A stretch of DNA of 64,000 nt. Source: DAIOXA01 sp050949165 (GTDB taxonomy: Bacteria > Bacillota > Proteinivoracia > UBA4975). Below, piece after piece: positions 33,142-42,499 of this stretch. The DNA lies in the NCBI GenBank assembly GCA_050949165.1, contig JBMNFF010000003.1:248001-312000 (forward strand). The letters are read 5' to 3'. Position 1 is the first letter of the stretch. Each line of letters begins with the position of its first letter. The notes beneath the pieces were generated by a model. That model searched no databases and was not told the DNA's origin. It was given only the letters and a program-made list of their open reading frames with translations. Position numbers and translations under genes: made by a program.

Positions 33142-34650
33142 TTATGTCGAAACCGCTTCCAACCGGGCAAGGGCCAAACCGATCTGGGCCAAGACATCCC
33201 GGGGCAACTGGGAAGCGAGACTGGCTGTCTCAGCCAATTCAGAAGCAGTGCCCAGCAGCCAGGTCGCCGTACAGGCGGCGGCAAAGGGCTCTGCCCCTTG
33301 GGCCAAAAGGCCCAAGAGCAACCCTGTCAGGATGTCTCCCGAGCCGCCGGTGGCCAGGCCATGGGTGCCGGTTATATTCACTGCGGCGTTGCCCCGGGGG
33401 TCGGAGATGTAGGAGCTGGCGCCCTTGAGGATTACCGTGCACCCCCACTGGCGGGCCGCCCTGCGACAGGTATCCAGGGGATTCGCCAGGATATCCTCTG
33501 TATTGCAGGCCAAGAGTCGGGCCATCTCTCCGGGATGGGGAGAGATCACCGTGGGGTAGTCCCGGACGGGGATACCCGGCGCCAGGGTGTTGAGGGCGTC
33601 GGCATCCAGGACCAGGGGCAGGGGAGAGCGGATGAGTCTCTCCGCCAAGGCCGCGGTGCCGGGACAGACCCTGCAGCCGGGGCCGATGGCGGCGGCGCTG
33701 TATTTCTCCAAATCCAGATCCTGAGCTGCCTCGGGGGCAAAGGTCCCCGCCTCAGTGGAGGGAAGGGGCAGGGAGAGGGCTTCCCAGAGGCTGCCCTGAA
33801 TGGTGGCGTTGAGCGGGTGGGGGCAGGCGATGGTCAGGAGGCCGATGCCGCTGCGCAAAGCGGAATTGCCGGCAAGAATGGCCGCCCCCGCCATACCTCG
33901 GCTACCCGCCACCAGAAGACCGTGGCCGAAGCTCCCCTTGTGGCTGTCAGGGGGCCGGCGGGGCAAGCCCCGGGCAGCATTGGCGGCATCATTTAGGACG
34001 AGACCGGTATCGGCCAGGAGCTGGGGCGGCAAGCCGATGGCATCCACAAAGACCGTGCCCGCTGCTCTGCGCCCCGCCGGGGTGTAGAGGCCGGCCTTGG
34101 CCAGGCCAAAGGTGGCCGTTGCCTCCGCCTGGACCACCTCGCCGGCGGCGGGCAGGCATCCGGCGGGTAAGCCAGAGGGAATGTCCACTGCCAGCACCGG
34201 CGCCGGGGCGGAATTGATGGCGGCAATTATCTCCGCCGCCTGTCCCCGGGGCGCTCCCTTGACCCCGGTCCCCAACAAGGCGTCGAGAATCAGGGCGCAG
34301 TGGGCAAATTGCTCCCGCCCCCGGTACATCTCCCAGGGGAGCCCATATCCCTGATAGAGGGCGAACTGAGCGGCGGCATCTCCCTGTAGCTCGGCGGGAT
34401 CCACCGAGGTCACCACCTTGACGGACCGCCCCGCCGCCGCCAGGTGGCGGGCGGCGCCCCAGCCGTCGCCGCCGTTATTGCCGCCTCCGGCCACCACCAC
34501 TACTGGCCCCTGGGGCCGAAAGACCTCCAGAGCAATCCGGGCGGCAAAGCTGGAGGCCGCCTCCATCAGGAGCAGGCCGGGCACGGCATATTCCGCCATG
34601 GCCTGCCTGTCAATATTGCGCATCTGCTCGCCGTCGGCCAAGTAGATCAT
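33142..34650 (-). CDS. nnrD: Bifunctional NAD(P)H-hydrate epimerase/dehydratase
   Basis: This 502-residue fusion repairs hydrated NAD(P)H. The N-terminal half is the NnrE epimerase (GGGNNGGDGWGAARHLA, ILDALLGTGVKG, VDIPSGLPAG). The C-terminal half is the ADP- or ATP-dependent NnrD dehydratase (GSRGMAGAAILAGNSALRSG, ISPHPGEMARLL, NITGTHGLATGGSGDILTGL). ATG 34650 (MIYLADGEQ) was chosen because GGAGGGGATGAA precedes it; the frame extends seven codons further. It overlaps acpS by ATGA, a pairing common in Firmicutes. Confidence 0.96.
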   Translation of the reverse strand: MIYLADGEQMRNIDRQAMAEYAVPGLLLMEAASSFAARIALEVFRPQGPVVVVAGGGNNGGDGWGAARHLAAAGRSVKVVTSVDPAELQGDAAAQFALYQGYGLPWEMYRGREQFAHCALILDALLGTGVKGAPRGQAAEIIAAINSAPAPVLAVDIPSGLPAGCLPAAGEVVQAEATATFGLAKAGLYTPAGRRAAGTVFVDAIGLPPQLLADTGLVLNDAANAARGLPRRPPDSHKGSFGHGLLVAGSRGMAGAAILAGNSALRSGIGLLTIACPHPLNATIQGSLWEALSLPLPSTEAGTFAPEAAQDLDLEKYSAAAIGPGCRVCPGTAALAERLIRSPLPLVLDADALNTLAPGIPVRDYPTVISPHPGEMARLLACNTEDILANPLDTCRRAARQWGCTVILKGASSYISDPRGNAAVNITGTHGLATGGSGDILTGLLLGLLAQGAEPFAAACTATWLLGTASELAETASLASQLPRDVLAQIGLALARLEAVST

Positions 34651-35024
34651 TTCATCCCCTCCGCAACACAAAATGCCATCGCCCTGCCCTGATCGTGGGT
34701 CAGGGAGATGTGAATGGCGACAATACCCCGGGCTGCCGCCGTAGACGCGGCCTGGCCGTGCAAGTGAACTCCCGGCGCCCCCAACTCATCGTGGAGAATC
34801 TCCACCTGCTGCCAGCTGTGCTCCTTTAGCCCTGTGCCCAGGGCCTTGAGCACCGCTTCCTTGCCGGCAAAGAGGGCTGCCATCCGGGAAAAGGCCTTGT
34901 CCCCCGAGGGAAGCTGGGCCAGCTCCCTGGCAGTGTAGAGGCGCGTCCGCAAGCGGGGGCGCCCCCGAACGGCCCGGGCAACCCGGTCGATTTCTATGCT
35001 ATCTATGCCAATTCCGATAATCAC
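34647..35024 (-). CDS. acpS: Holo-[acyl-carrier-protein] synthase
   Basis: This 125-residue AcpS begins MIIGIGIDSIEIDRVARAV and carries FAGKEAVLKALGTG and HISLTHDQGRAMAFCV, the Mg/CoA-binding motifs. It transfers phosphopantetheine from CoA to acyl carrier protein. ATG 35024 has GAGGTGAGA upstream. Translationally coupled to nnrD. Confidence 0.96.
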   Translation of the reverse strand: MIIGIGIDSIEIDRVARAVRGRPRLRTRLYTARELAQLPSGDKAFSRMAALFAGKEAVLKALGTGLKEHSWQQVEILHDELGAPGVHLHGQAASTAAARGIVAIHISLTHDQGRAMAFCVAEGMK

Positions 35025-35126
35025 GAGAATCTCACCTCTCGCTACCTAGTTTCTACCCCACCTTGTATTTTCCTTTTATTGTATCCGAAAAGGTAAAAAT
35101 TAGCGGCGCCTTGCGGCGCCGCCACT

Positions 35127-36632
35127 TTATTCATTGCCTTTGCCCTTGGAATGTCCGGGCGGGCGTTTATCCTTGGACTGGCCCGGGGGACCGGAATGGC
35201 CCGGCGGGCCATTGCCCTTGGACTGGCCAGGAGCCTGTGGGTTCTTCTGTCCCCCTGGCTTGCCGTTGCCGGCTCCCTGGCCATCCAGGTAATCCTTGAG
35301 GGATTTGGGTTTTTTCCCGAGGATTTCCGCGGTCTCTTCCGGGTCGCAACCCCGGGCCAGGATATACAGGACCTGGCCCCGGGGGACTTTATACTCTGAA
35401 CTGAGCTGCGCTACAGCAGGGGAACTTTCCCACCGTTCTGCTGCCGCCACCAGTCCCTCCAGGCGCTGACGCCGGCTTTCAAACTCAGAAGTATCTACAT
35501 CCAAGTCCTCCAGCAGGGCTTGGATGCCAACTTCCTTGCCCCGGCGGATCAGGGTCTGCAGCTTGCCGGCCCCCATTTCCTCCAGCACCAAGATGGCCTG
35601 AAGGTCGGAGGGGTCCAGTCCCTTGCCGAGATTGCTGGAGAGCTGTCCCGCCGGGTGGCCAAATTCCTGGGCCAGAAAGTCGGCCAGCCAGTCGGGCCCG
35701 GCCAGAATCGGTTTTTGGGCACCGCCCTGGCTCTTGTGCTCCTTGAGGAATTGGCCCGGGGGAAGTCCTGACTCCTTGAAGGCCTTAAAAATATCCCCGG
35801 GGGTCAGCTTTTCCTTGGCGGCCAATTCCAGCAGGTCGGCAATCTCTTCTTCCTCCAGCCCCGTCTCCAGCATATCCTCCACCAGTTGGCTGCTGACCAA
35901 GTACTGCTCCACAAAAGCCTGGACAATGGGGTTATTGTGCCAGGGCATTACTTCCAGGGTAGCAGCCAGCTCCGAACCCAAATTCTCCAGGGCGGCTTCG
36001 GCCACCGGCGCAGATTCGCTGAGTTCGGTTCCCGCCCTGCGATTTAAGTAGCCCCGCAGGGGGGAACCGGATTGGGAATTGTATTCCCTGGCTTCCAAGC
36101 GGACGAGGTGCAACCTGGCCTTGGCGCCCTGGCCCTCAAAGGCCCCCAGGAGGCGGTCCATGTCCAGGGGAACTTCCGCCGGAGCCGTGACAAAGATATC
36201 CTGGTCATCCTGGGCCAGCTCCAGCTCGAGGCAACGGAGGAAAACACTGTTCAGGGCTGCATAGAGATCCTGGGGCATGGCCAAGTCCGCCAGGACCTCC
36301 CTGCCCCTTTCGTTAAAGGCGCGCCAATCCAGCATTTGCTGGTCCTCATCGTAGACAAACTCCAGGCTGGGGTTGATGTCCAGGGCCAGACAGTAACTGG
36401 CAGGCTCGGGAGCCCCGGGAAGCAGGTGCAGGGAGGAAATTATGGCCAAAGTCAGGACCGCCGCCACGGCCACACCTCGGAGCCATGCTCCCCTGGCATC
36501 GGCAAGCTTGATCCTGTCTCCCAACCCTTTCCCGGCCGGGGGGGAGCCGCGGCGCAGGAGAAAGTCCCCCTCTGGGGTCAGGACATAATAGCGGTCCCTT
36601 TCCAGCTGGCAGATAATCCCGATTTTACTCAT
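35127..36632 (-). CDS. rsgI: Anti-sigma-I factor RsgI family protein
   Basis: This 501-residue transmembrane anti-sigma factor has an N-terminal RsgI domain (MSKIGIICQLERDRYYVLTP) that binds SigI in the cytoplasm. One membrane helix follows (about 49-72). The conserved extracellular segment CLALDINPSLEFVYD contains the Asn-Pro where related RsgI proteins have been reported to self-cleave. The rest is a long helical extracellular region. It ends in a repeat-like Pro/Gly/Lys-rich tail (GQSKGNGPPGHSGPPGQSKD) instead of the sugar-binding module of Clostridium thermocellum homologues. The tail may bind wall polymers. The start overlaps the sigI stop (ATGA). Confidence 0.93.
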   Translation of the reverse strand: MSKIGIICQLERDRYYVLTPEGDFLLRRGSPPAGKGLGDRIKLADARGAWLRGVAVAAVLTLAIISSLHLLPGAPEPASYCLALDINPSLEFVYDEDQQMLDWRAFNERGREVLADLAMPQDLYAALNSVFLRCLELELAQDDQDIFVTAPAEVPLDMDRLLGAFEGQGAKARLHLVRLEAREYNSQSGSPLRGYLNRRAGTELSESAPVAEAALENLGSELAATLEVMPWHNNPIVQAFVEQYLVSSQLVEDMLETGLEEEEIADLLELAAKEKLTPGDIFKAFKESGLPPGQFLKEHKSQGGAQKPILAGPDWLADFLAQEFGHPAGQLSSNLGKGLDPSDLQAILVLEEMGAGKLQTLIRRGKEVGIQALLEDLDVDTSEFESRRQRLEGLVAAAERWESSPAVAQLSSEYKVPRGQVLYILARGCDPEETAEILGKKPKSLKDYLDGQGAGNGKPGGQKNPQAPGQSKGNGPPGHSGPPGQSKDKRPPGHSKGKGNE

Positions 36633-37300
36633 GCTTCTTCCCTCCCCAGGCCCAAGTAGGTAGCGATAAAGGGAAAATCCCCGGCCCTGGCAGCCACTGC
36701 CAGCAAGGCCAGTAGGTAGCGGCGCCGGTTGGCTAAAGCCTTCTTGCTCTCCCCGGTGAGTTGAGAAAGCTGCTCCAAGGGCAGCCTTCCCTTTTCCAGA
36801 ATCAGGGTCAGGAGTTGCTCCTGGGCGGCAATAATCCTTGCTGCCCGTAGAATCCTCTCCCGCACGCCTTGTTGGCGCGGAGACTCCTTAACCAAATCGG
36901 CGAAGCTGATCCCGTATTTGCCCAGCAAGCGGGAGAATTCTTCAAGCTCCGCCGCCCTTTCCAGGCGCAGGAACTCTTCCCCGGTTTGGGATAGCTTAGC
37001 CCCCCTAGGAAGTTCTTCCACGCACACCTCCCGCTCCCGCCGGCGCAGAGTGCGCTGGTAGTCGATGAGGCGGCGTTTGATTACCAGGGAAGCAAAGGTA
37101 TCGAAGCCCGCCCCCTTCTGAGGCTGGTAAATATCTATGGCCGAATCCAGGGCGAGCAGGGCGATGCTCAATTCCTCATCCCTGCCCCATTCCAGCAACC
37201 TGCGGCAATGAGCCGAGGCCACTTTGCGAACAAAGCCCCTGTACTTTTCCAAAAAGAGATTGCGGCTGACTGGATCGCCCTTTGCCTCGAGATAGTCCAC
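36629..37300 (-). CDS. sigI: RNA polymerase sigma factor SigI
   Basis: This 223-residue SigI-type sigma-70 factor shows region 2 in FLEKYRGFVRKVASAHCRR and ELSIALLALDSAIDIYQPQKG, followed by GFDTFASLVIKRRLIDYQR, and a C-terminal helix-turn-helix-like domain (RLPLEQLSQLTGESKKALAN). SigI responds to heat or extracellular polysaccharide in other Firmicutes. The start is GTG 37300, with GGAGGG eight bases before it. It is followed by its anti-sigma factor gene and preceded by a sequence resembling a SigI-dependent promoter, suggesting autoregulation. Confidence 0.93.
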   Translation of the reverse strand: MDYLEAKGDPVSRNLFLEKYRGFVRKVASAHCRRLLEWGRDEELSIALLALDSAIDIYQPQKGAGFDTFASLVIKRRLIDYQRTLRRREREVCVEELPRGAKLSQTGEEFLRLERAAELEEFSRLLGKYGISFADLVKESPRQQGVRERILRAARIIAAQEQLLTLILEKGRLPLEQLSQLTGESKKALANRRRYLLALLAVAARAGDFPFIATYLGLGREEA

Positions 37301-37325
37301 TGCGCCAGCCCTCCTTTATGCTATA

Positions 37326-37352
37326 TTCGCTCCTGAAACCGATGATTTGGGG
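37326..37352 (-). promoter_or_regulatory. Possible SigI-dependent promoter of sigI-rsgI
   Basis: On the minus strand CCCCAAA (37346-37352) and CGAA (37326-37329) are 16 bases apart, ending 25 bases before the sigI GTG. SigI promoters are described with a C-rich -35 (ACCCCC) and a CGAA -10. The match is partial. Confidence 0.4.
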
Positions 37353-37371
37353 ATTTTCAGCAACGCCCGAC

Positions 37372-37393
37372 AAAAAAGACTGCCGCAGCAGTC
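37372..37393 (-). terminator. Terminator of the 175-residue hypothetical gene
   Basis: On the minus strand GACTGC and GCAGTC pair around TGCG, followed by six T. It begins two bases after the stop codon of the gene at 37395 and separates it from sigI. Confidence 0.85.
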
Positions 37394-37394
37394 C

Positions 37395-37922
37395 TTACAG
37401 TTCTCCCTCAATTCTCGTCTGGTCCAGCCAATTGGAGTAAAGGCGGACAAAATTGGGGCGGCAGACCTCCAAATCCATCTTGTACTGGTGCAAGATCTTT
37501 AATTGCTCTTCGATATGGCTGCCCCGCAACACGGTAACCACCAGTTTAAAAGTGTTGTCCAGGGCCCGGCAACGCTGGTAAAGGACCTCCAGGTCCTGGG
37601 GGGAAATATCTTCGTACAGGACCACCCAATTATTTTCCTGGCTACGGAGAAACTGGCTGGCCAGTTCGACAATTTCCGGGTCCTTTATGACGTGAATCGC
37701 TATCATCAGGAGGGCATCCTCCAAAGCATTTTCCAGGGTGGGAATCCATGTGACCTTGACCGGTTCGCCCTCTCCCTGCACCTCGGGGAACAGAACCAGG
37801 GACGGCCTGGTGTTCTCCAAAAAATACAGGCGGTGACTGGGCTCGATTCCGTCATGGTAGGGATGCCCGCGGCCAATCAAGATTTGCGCGGTAACCGTTG
37901 CCAATGTATATACCCTCCCCAT
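37395..37922 (-). CDS. Hypothetical protein
   Basis: This 175-residue soluble protein is not one I recognise. It begins MGRVYTLATVTAQILIGRGH and contains LENALEDALLMIAIHVIK and NTFKLVVTVLRGSHIEEQLK, consistent with an alpha/beta fold. The start is put at 37922 because AAGGAA lies six bases upstream; the frame also offers ATG 37937. It has its own terminator and probably its own promoter, and is divergent from the ABC exporter. Context gives no function. Confidence 0.75.
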   Translation of the reverse strand: MGRVYTLATVTAQILIGRGHPYHDGIEPSHRLYFLENTRPSLVLFPEVQGEGEPVKVTWIPTLENALEDALLMIAIHVIKDPEIVELASQFLRSQENNWVVLYEDISPQDLEVLYQRCRALDNTFKLVVTVLRGSHIEEQLKILHQYKMDLEVCRPNFVRLYSNWLDQTRIEGEL

Positions 37923-38013
37923 ATTCAATTCCTTCATCGGTCAATATTCCACACACCCCGGGAAAAATCCTGCCATAATTATTAAACAAAACTGTCCCCC
38001 ACCCCTGCATACA

Positions 38014-38059
38014 GAAAGTTACACTTTCACCTTGACAATTTTAATCAATCCCATAAAAT
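38014..38059 (+). promoter_or_regulatory. Promoter and operator-like palindrome of the ABC exporter
   Basis: TTGACA (38032-38037) and TAAAAT (38054-38059) are 16 bases apart. Just upstream GAAAGT-TAC-ACTTTC (38014-38028) is a palindrome suited to an activator or repressor. The GntR gene downstream of the exporter is a candidate regulator. Confidence 0.6.
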
Positions 38060-38081
38060 ATTTAATAAAGGGGTGACCTAT

Positions 38082-39839
38082 ATGTCTTACAAATCCGAAC
38101 TCCGCCTGCTCTGGCGCCGGCTTAGCGGGCAGGGCAGCTGGCTGGTAATTGCCGTTTTGGGGGCAATAACCGCTTCGGTCTTGACCCTCGTTACCTTTGA
38201 CCGGTTTCGGCAAATGGTGGACGTTGTCCTGGCCGGTGACGGATCGCTTTTTATCGCCAACGCCAAAATCCTATGCCTGTTGGTTCCGGCCGCCGTGGCG
38301 GTGGAGTACATGCTGCGCTATAGTTCCGGGCGCTTTGCCGAGGCAGGCACCGCGGCAATCCGCGACCAGATGATCGTAAAAATTCAGGAGCTGTCCATGG
38401 AATTCCTGGACGGCCGGCACAGCGGCGACATCATGTCCCGACTGACCAATGATGTCAATCTCGTAAGGGACTTCCTGGCCAATTCCTTTACCAGGCTCTT
38501 CACCATTCCCCTGATGGCCGTCTTTGCCCTGGCCTATATGGTCTGGGTAAGCTTGCCCTTAACCCTCCTCAGCGTCCTCCTGATCCCCATAATGGGATGG
38601 GTTTCCGGGCGAATTAGTTCGGCCATGGCCAAGAGCAGCCGCGAACTCCAACAGCAATTGGGCGCGGTCAACGAGGCCGCCAGAGATTCCCTGGGCGGAA
38701 TCCTGGTGACCAAGGCCTTCAATCTGGAAGACCGCCAGAACGCAGCCTTTGCCGCCAGGGTCCAGGCCACTGTCAAGAGCAGCTTGAAACTGGCCAGAGG
38801 GCGCAGCATTCTCAGCGGCCTGGCCAGTATATTCAACATCAGTCCCTTCATAATCTGCCTGTTCTATGGAGGCATCCTGGTCGGGCGCGGTGAGATCAGC
38901 GCCGGGCAGCTCATCGCCTTTGTGAACTTCCTGAACTACCTGGCCAACCCCATGCAACAAGTCCCCCGCCTGCTGGGAGAAATCCAGATTACCCGGGCCG
39001 CCCTCGGACGGATTGCCGAAATCCTGGCCGGCGAAACTGATCGGACAGGCGGCCAAGCTTTCGCTCCCGGCCAGGACCCGCTCCTGGAAGTAAGAAATGT
39101 CTCCTTCGGCTATGGGGATAAGCTGGTTCTCGACAACCTCAGCTTTGAGATACGTCGGGGCGAGCAGGTGGCCCTGGCGGGCCCCAGCGGCGGCGGCAAG
39201 TCCTCCATCCTCAAACTCATCGCCGGTTTTTATCAGCCCCAGCGAGGCGAAATCCGCTTGTACGGCCACTCCCTGACAGAATGGGAACTCAATGCCCTGC
39301 GGGAGAATATGGCCATGGTCACTCAAGACACCTACCTCTACCCTGGCACCATCGCAGAGAACATCGGTTGGGGCAAGCCCGGCTCCACCCTGGAGGAGAT
39401 AATAGCGGCGGCAAAGCTGGCCAACGCCCATGATTTCATCACTGCTCTGCCCGGGGCTTATCAAAGTCAGGTGGGCGAGCTGGGCGCAAAGCTCTCGGGG
39501 GGGCAGCGGCAACGCATTGCCATCGCCCGGGCCATCCTCAACGACGCCGACTTGCTCCTCCTGGACGAGCCCACTTCCGCCCTGGACGCCGAATCAGAAC
39601 GCTCGGTCCAGCAGGCCCTGGACTCTTTCATGGCCGGCAAGACCAGCATTATCGTAGCCCATCGGCTTTCCACCATCAAAAACGCCCGGCGGATACTGGT
39701 CATCGATGGGGGCCGGGTAGTGGAATCCGGCAGCCACCAGGAGCTCTTGGCTAAGCAGGGGGTCTATTCAAAACTGTACCAGGCCCAACTGGCTTCCGAG
39801 ACGGAGCAAAATCTAACAGGGCAGGAGGTGGGAGCGTGA
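38082..39839 (+). CDS. ABC exporter half-transporter 1 (permease-ATPase)
   Basis: This 585-residue protein has six N-terminal helices of the type I exporter fold and a C-terminal ATPase: Walker A GPSGGGKSS, Q-loop VTQDTYLYPG, signature LSGGQRQR, Walker B LLLLDEPTSALD, switch His in IVAHRLS. Both ATP-site residues look canonical. ATG 38082 follows AAGGGG; an upstream GTG at 38073 is less likely. It overlaps the next gene by ATGA-type coupling (39836), so the two form a heterodimeric exporter of the multidrug/lipid class. Substrate unknown. Confidence 0.92.
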   Translation: MSYKSELRLLWRRLSGQGSWLVIAVLGAITASVLTLVTFDRFRQMVDVVLAGDGSLFIANAKILCLLVPAAVAVEYMLRYSSGRFAEAGTAAIRDQMIVKIQELSMEFLDGRHSGDIMSRLTNDVNLVRDFLANSFTRLFTIPLMAVFALAYMVWVSLPLTLLSVLLIPIMGWVSGRISSAMAKSSRELQQQLGAVNEAARDSLGGILVTKAFNLEDRQNAAFAARVQATVKSSLKLARGRSILSGLASIFNISPFIICLFYGGILVGRGEISAGQLIAFVNFLNYLANPMQQVPRLLGEIQITRAALGRIAEILAGETDRTGGQAFAPGQDPLLEVRNVSFGYGDKLVLDNLSFEIRRGEQVALAGPSGGGKSSILKLIAGFYQPQRGEIRLYGHSLTEWELNALRENMAMVTQDTYLYPGTIAENIGWGKPGSTLEEIIAAAKLANAHDFITALPGAYQSQVGELGAKLSGGQRQRIAIARAILNDADLLLLDEPTSALDAESERSVQQALDSFMAGKTSIIVAHRLSTIKNARRILVIDGGRVVESGSHQELLAKQGVYSKLYQAQLASETEQNLTGQEVGA

Positions 39840-41572
39840 AAAGACATACATTGGCTCGCCTCTTGTCCATGGTGGAGGGAAAGGGCTGGTACTGGGCGGG
39901 TTTGGCCGGAACCGGCCTGGAACCCATGCTCCGCAACCTCATCGTCGCCATCTGGCTGATGACGGTCATCGATACAGCAGTCGCCGGCGACGTCCCCGGG
40001 ATAATCAGGGGTACCGCCTGGGGCTTCGCCGCCATGCTTCTCCTCAGCCTCTATCAAATTTTCTTTAACTATGTTTGGGAAAAGGGCGTGACCCTGACCA
40101 CAGCTGCAATTCGCCGCCGCGTCTTCGACCATGCCCAGCGCCTGCCCTACGCATACAGCAATAACCAGCACAGCGGCGACATCATCTCCAGGGCCACCAA
40201 CGATATCAAGGCTGCCGAAGAGGCCTATGGGGTCAACCTGCAACTTCTGGTTTCCGACCTGTTGGGAGCGGTCATCTCCCTGGCCATCGTCTTCGCACTC
40301 AGTTGGCAACTGGGCCTGGCCTCTTCCCTCATGGCGCTGGTGTTTTTCCTGGCCAGCCTCCCCCTTTCCAGATCCCTGCGCCTGATCGGCGCCAAAGTTC
40401 AAACCGGTCTGGGGCGAATAACCGAGGCCCTCTCGGATATCCTGGCCAGCGTCCCGGTAACTCGAATCTTTAATCTGAAGGACATAGTCACCGCAGACTA
40501 CAGGCAAAAAAATGCCCGGGTCTTGCACCTGTCCCTGGCCAGGGCGGCCCTCAGCGCCGGCTTGGCGGCCCTGGGCGTCCTGGGTTTTCTCGGCTCCCAA
40601 ATTGGCATTATCTCCCTGGGGAGCTACTTGGCCCTGAACAACCAGATCAGCCTTGGCCAAATAGCCTTTACCACCCAGATGGTCAGCGCCCTCTTCATTA
40701 CCCTGGGCACGGTTTTCGGCAGGCTCCAGGCCTCCCTGGCCGGGGCAGACCGGGTGCTGGAAATCCTGGCAGTCCCCCAGGAGCGCCGGGACGGCGCCCC
40801 AGCCGCCCAGGCCGGCGATTCCCGGGGCATCTCGGTAAAGGACCTGTCCTTCCGCTACAGCGCCGACGCCCCCGTCCTGGACAAGGTCAGCTTCGAAGTC
40901 CCTCCGGGCAAGGTCTATGCCCTGGTGGGTCCCAGCGGCAGCGGCAAGAGCACGGTATTGCAGCTGCTCCTGGGTCTCTACCCCCTGGAGCAGGGGGAAA
41001 TCCTCATCAACGGTTATGACTTGGCCGCAACTTCCCCTGCCGTCATTCGGGAACAGATCGCCTATGTACCCCAGTCATCCTGGCTCTACGCCGCCAGCAT
41101 CGCAGAAAACATCGCCTGCGCCCGGGAAGGCGCCACCGCCGCCCAGGTGGAGGCGGCAGCCAGAGCGGCCAATGCCCATGATTTTATCATGAAACTGCCC
41201 CAGGGCTACGCCACGCCGGTAGGGGAGCAGGGCTCCCGCCTTTCCGGGGGTCAGCGCCAGCGCATTGCCATCGCCCGGGCCCTCCTCAAGGACAGTCCAA
41301 TCCTCCTCCTGGACGAAGCCACATCCGCCCTGGATGCCGAGTCGGAGCACCTGGTCCAGCAAGCCCTGGAGACCCTGATGGAGGGGAGGACAACCCTGGT
41401 GGTAGCCCACCGCCTCTCCACCATCCGCAATGCCGACCAGATCCTGGTCCTGGATCAGGGGAGAATAGTTGAACAGGGAACCCATGCTGAACTGCTGGCC
41501 CAAGGCGGGGTTTATCGCCGGCTCTATGAGCTTCAGTTTTCCCGGCAGGCAAGCGCCGGTGACCCGGCATAG
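39836..41572 (+). CDS. ABC exporter half-transporter 2 (permease-ATPase)
   Basis: This 578-residue partner of the preceding half-transporter has six helices, then Walker A GPSGSGKST, YVPQSSWLYAASIAENIACA, signature LSGGQRQR, Walker B ILLLDEATSALD and HRLSTI. Unlike many heterodimeric exporters, neither half shows a degenerate catalytic Glu. The start codon is GTG within the end of the first gene. A GntR-type regulator follows within 85 bases. Confidence 0.92.
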   Translation: MKRHTLARLLSMVEGKGWYWAGLAGTGLEPMLRNLIVAIWLMTVIDTAVAGDVPGIIRGTAWGFAAMLLLSLYQIFFNYVWEKGVTLTTAAIRRRVFDHAQRLPYAYSNNQHSGDIISRATNDIKAAEEAYGVNLQLLVSDLLGAVISLAIVFALSWQLGLASSLMALVFFLASLPLSRSLRLIGAKVQTGLGRITEALSDILASVPVTRIFNLKDIVTADYRQKNARVLHLSLARAALSAGLAALGVLGFLGSQIGIISLGSYLALNNQISLGQIAFTTQMVSALFITLGTVFGRLQASLAGADRVLEILAVPQERRDGAPAAQAGDSRGISVKDLSFRYSADAPVLDKVSFEVPPGKVYALVGPSGSGKSTVLQLLLGLYPLEQGEILINGYDLAATSPAVIREQIAYVPQSSWLYAASIAENIACAREGATAAQVEAAARAANAHDFIMKLPQGYATPVGEQGSRLSGGQRQRIAIARALLKDSPILLLDEATSALDAESEHLVQQALETLMEGRTTLVVAHRLSTIRNADQILVLDQGRIVEQGTHAELLAQGGVYRRLYELQFSRQASAGDPA

Positions 41573-41616
41573 TATTGGCCCTCAATACCCCGCACCTTTT
41601 CCCTTTTCTTACCCCA

Positions 41617-41625
41617 TGGTATAAT
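41617..41625 (+). promoter_or_regulatory. Extended -10 promoter of the GntR gene
   Basis: TATAAT at 41620-41625 is preceded by TG. It sits in ACCC...TGGGT (41611-41630), an inverted repeat that could allow autoregulation. Confidence 0.55.
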
Positions 41626-41654
41626 TGGGTAAAAATCTGTGGCGGTGATAATAA

Positions 41655-42377
41655 ATGTTGGAGAACTCCGGGATGCCCTTATATCTGCAAGTATACGAAG
41701 CCCTGAAGCAGAAGATAACCGCCGGGGATTGGCCCGAAGAGTCGGCCATACCCACCGAAGCCAACCTGATGAAGACTTTCGGCGTCGGCCGGGAGACGGT
41801 GCGCCGGGCGGTGCTGAGGTTGGTCAACGAGGGCTACCTCTTCCGACAGCGAGGCAAGGGCACCTTTGTCTGCCGCCGGCGCCCCGAGGACGGCCTGGAG
41901 CAGCTGGTCTCCTTCACCGCCGAAATGTTGTCCCGGGGCTACCGGCCGGGCACCCAGGTCCTGGTCCACCGCCGGCAACAGCCCGACCCGGAAACCGCCA
42001 GGCTCCTGAACTCTGCCCCCTCTGAAGATATCTTGTACATCAAGCGCCTGCGCACCGCTAATCAACTGGCAGTGGCTCTGGAAGAATCCTTCCTGCGCAC
42101 CGACGTCTTCGGGGAATTGGACCCCGACAAGCTGGGGGGATCCTTTTACGACTACCTGGTCTATGACAAAGGAATCAAGCCGGGGAAGATCGTCCAGGAA
42201 ATCAGCTCAGGCCTGGCCGACCCGGAAACAGCTAATCTCCTGGAAGTTGAACCCGGGCACCCCATCCTCCAGCTCTCCCGGATGATGTATACCGTCGACG
42301 GCACTCCCTTCTTCTGGCTGGTCTTCCGCTACCGGGGCGATATTTACTCCATCAAGACCAAGCTGGACTTCGCCTAG
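41655..42377 (+). CDS. GntR family regulator (HutC/UTRA subfamily)
   Basis: This 240-residue protein has an N-terminal winged helix (MPLYLQVYEALKQKITAG, LMKTFGVGRETVRRAVLRLV) and a UTRA ligand-binding domain (EQLVSFTAEMLSRGYRPG, ILQLSRMMYTVDGTPFFW). UTRA regulators bind sugars, amino acids or amines and release DNA. It has its own promoter directly behind the ABC exporter genes, which are its most likely targets together with itself. An intrinsic terminator follows. Confidence 0.93.
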   Translation: MLENSGMPLYLQVYEALKQKITAGDWPEESAIPTEANLMKTFGVGRETVRRAVLRLVNEGYLFRQRGKGTFVCRRRPEDGLEQLVSFTAEMLSRGYRPGTQVLVHRRQQPDPETARLLNSAPSEDILYIKRLRTANQLAVALEESFLRTDVFGELDPDKLGGSFYDYLVYDKGIKPGKIVQEISSGLADPETANLLEVEPGHPILQLSRMMYTVDGTPFFWLVFRYRGDIYSIKTKLDFA

Positions 42378-42392
42378 GCTATCTGACCGCTG

Positions 42393-42427
42393 AAAAAAGA
42401 CCCTATCGCGCTGCGATAAGGTCTTTT
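42393..42427. terminator. Bidirectional terminator after the GntR gene
   Basis: GACC-TATCGC pairs with GCGATA-GGTC across GCT (one mismatched pair). It is preceded by six A and followed by TTTT, so it can serve the GntR gene and the convergent gene ending at 42500. Confidence 0.85.
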
Positions 42428-42499
42428 ATTGTCTATTACCTGGGCTGATAGTCTTCCGACCCTGAAGGGAGCAGGTCTCCTGAGTGGCTTCCAGGGGGT

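Noticed and set aside
36079..36659. + strand ORFs opposite rsgI
   Set aside because: Shadows of the GC-rich anti-sigma gene.
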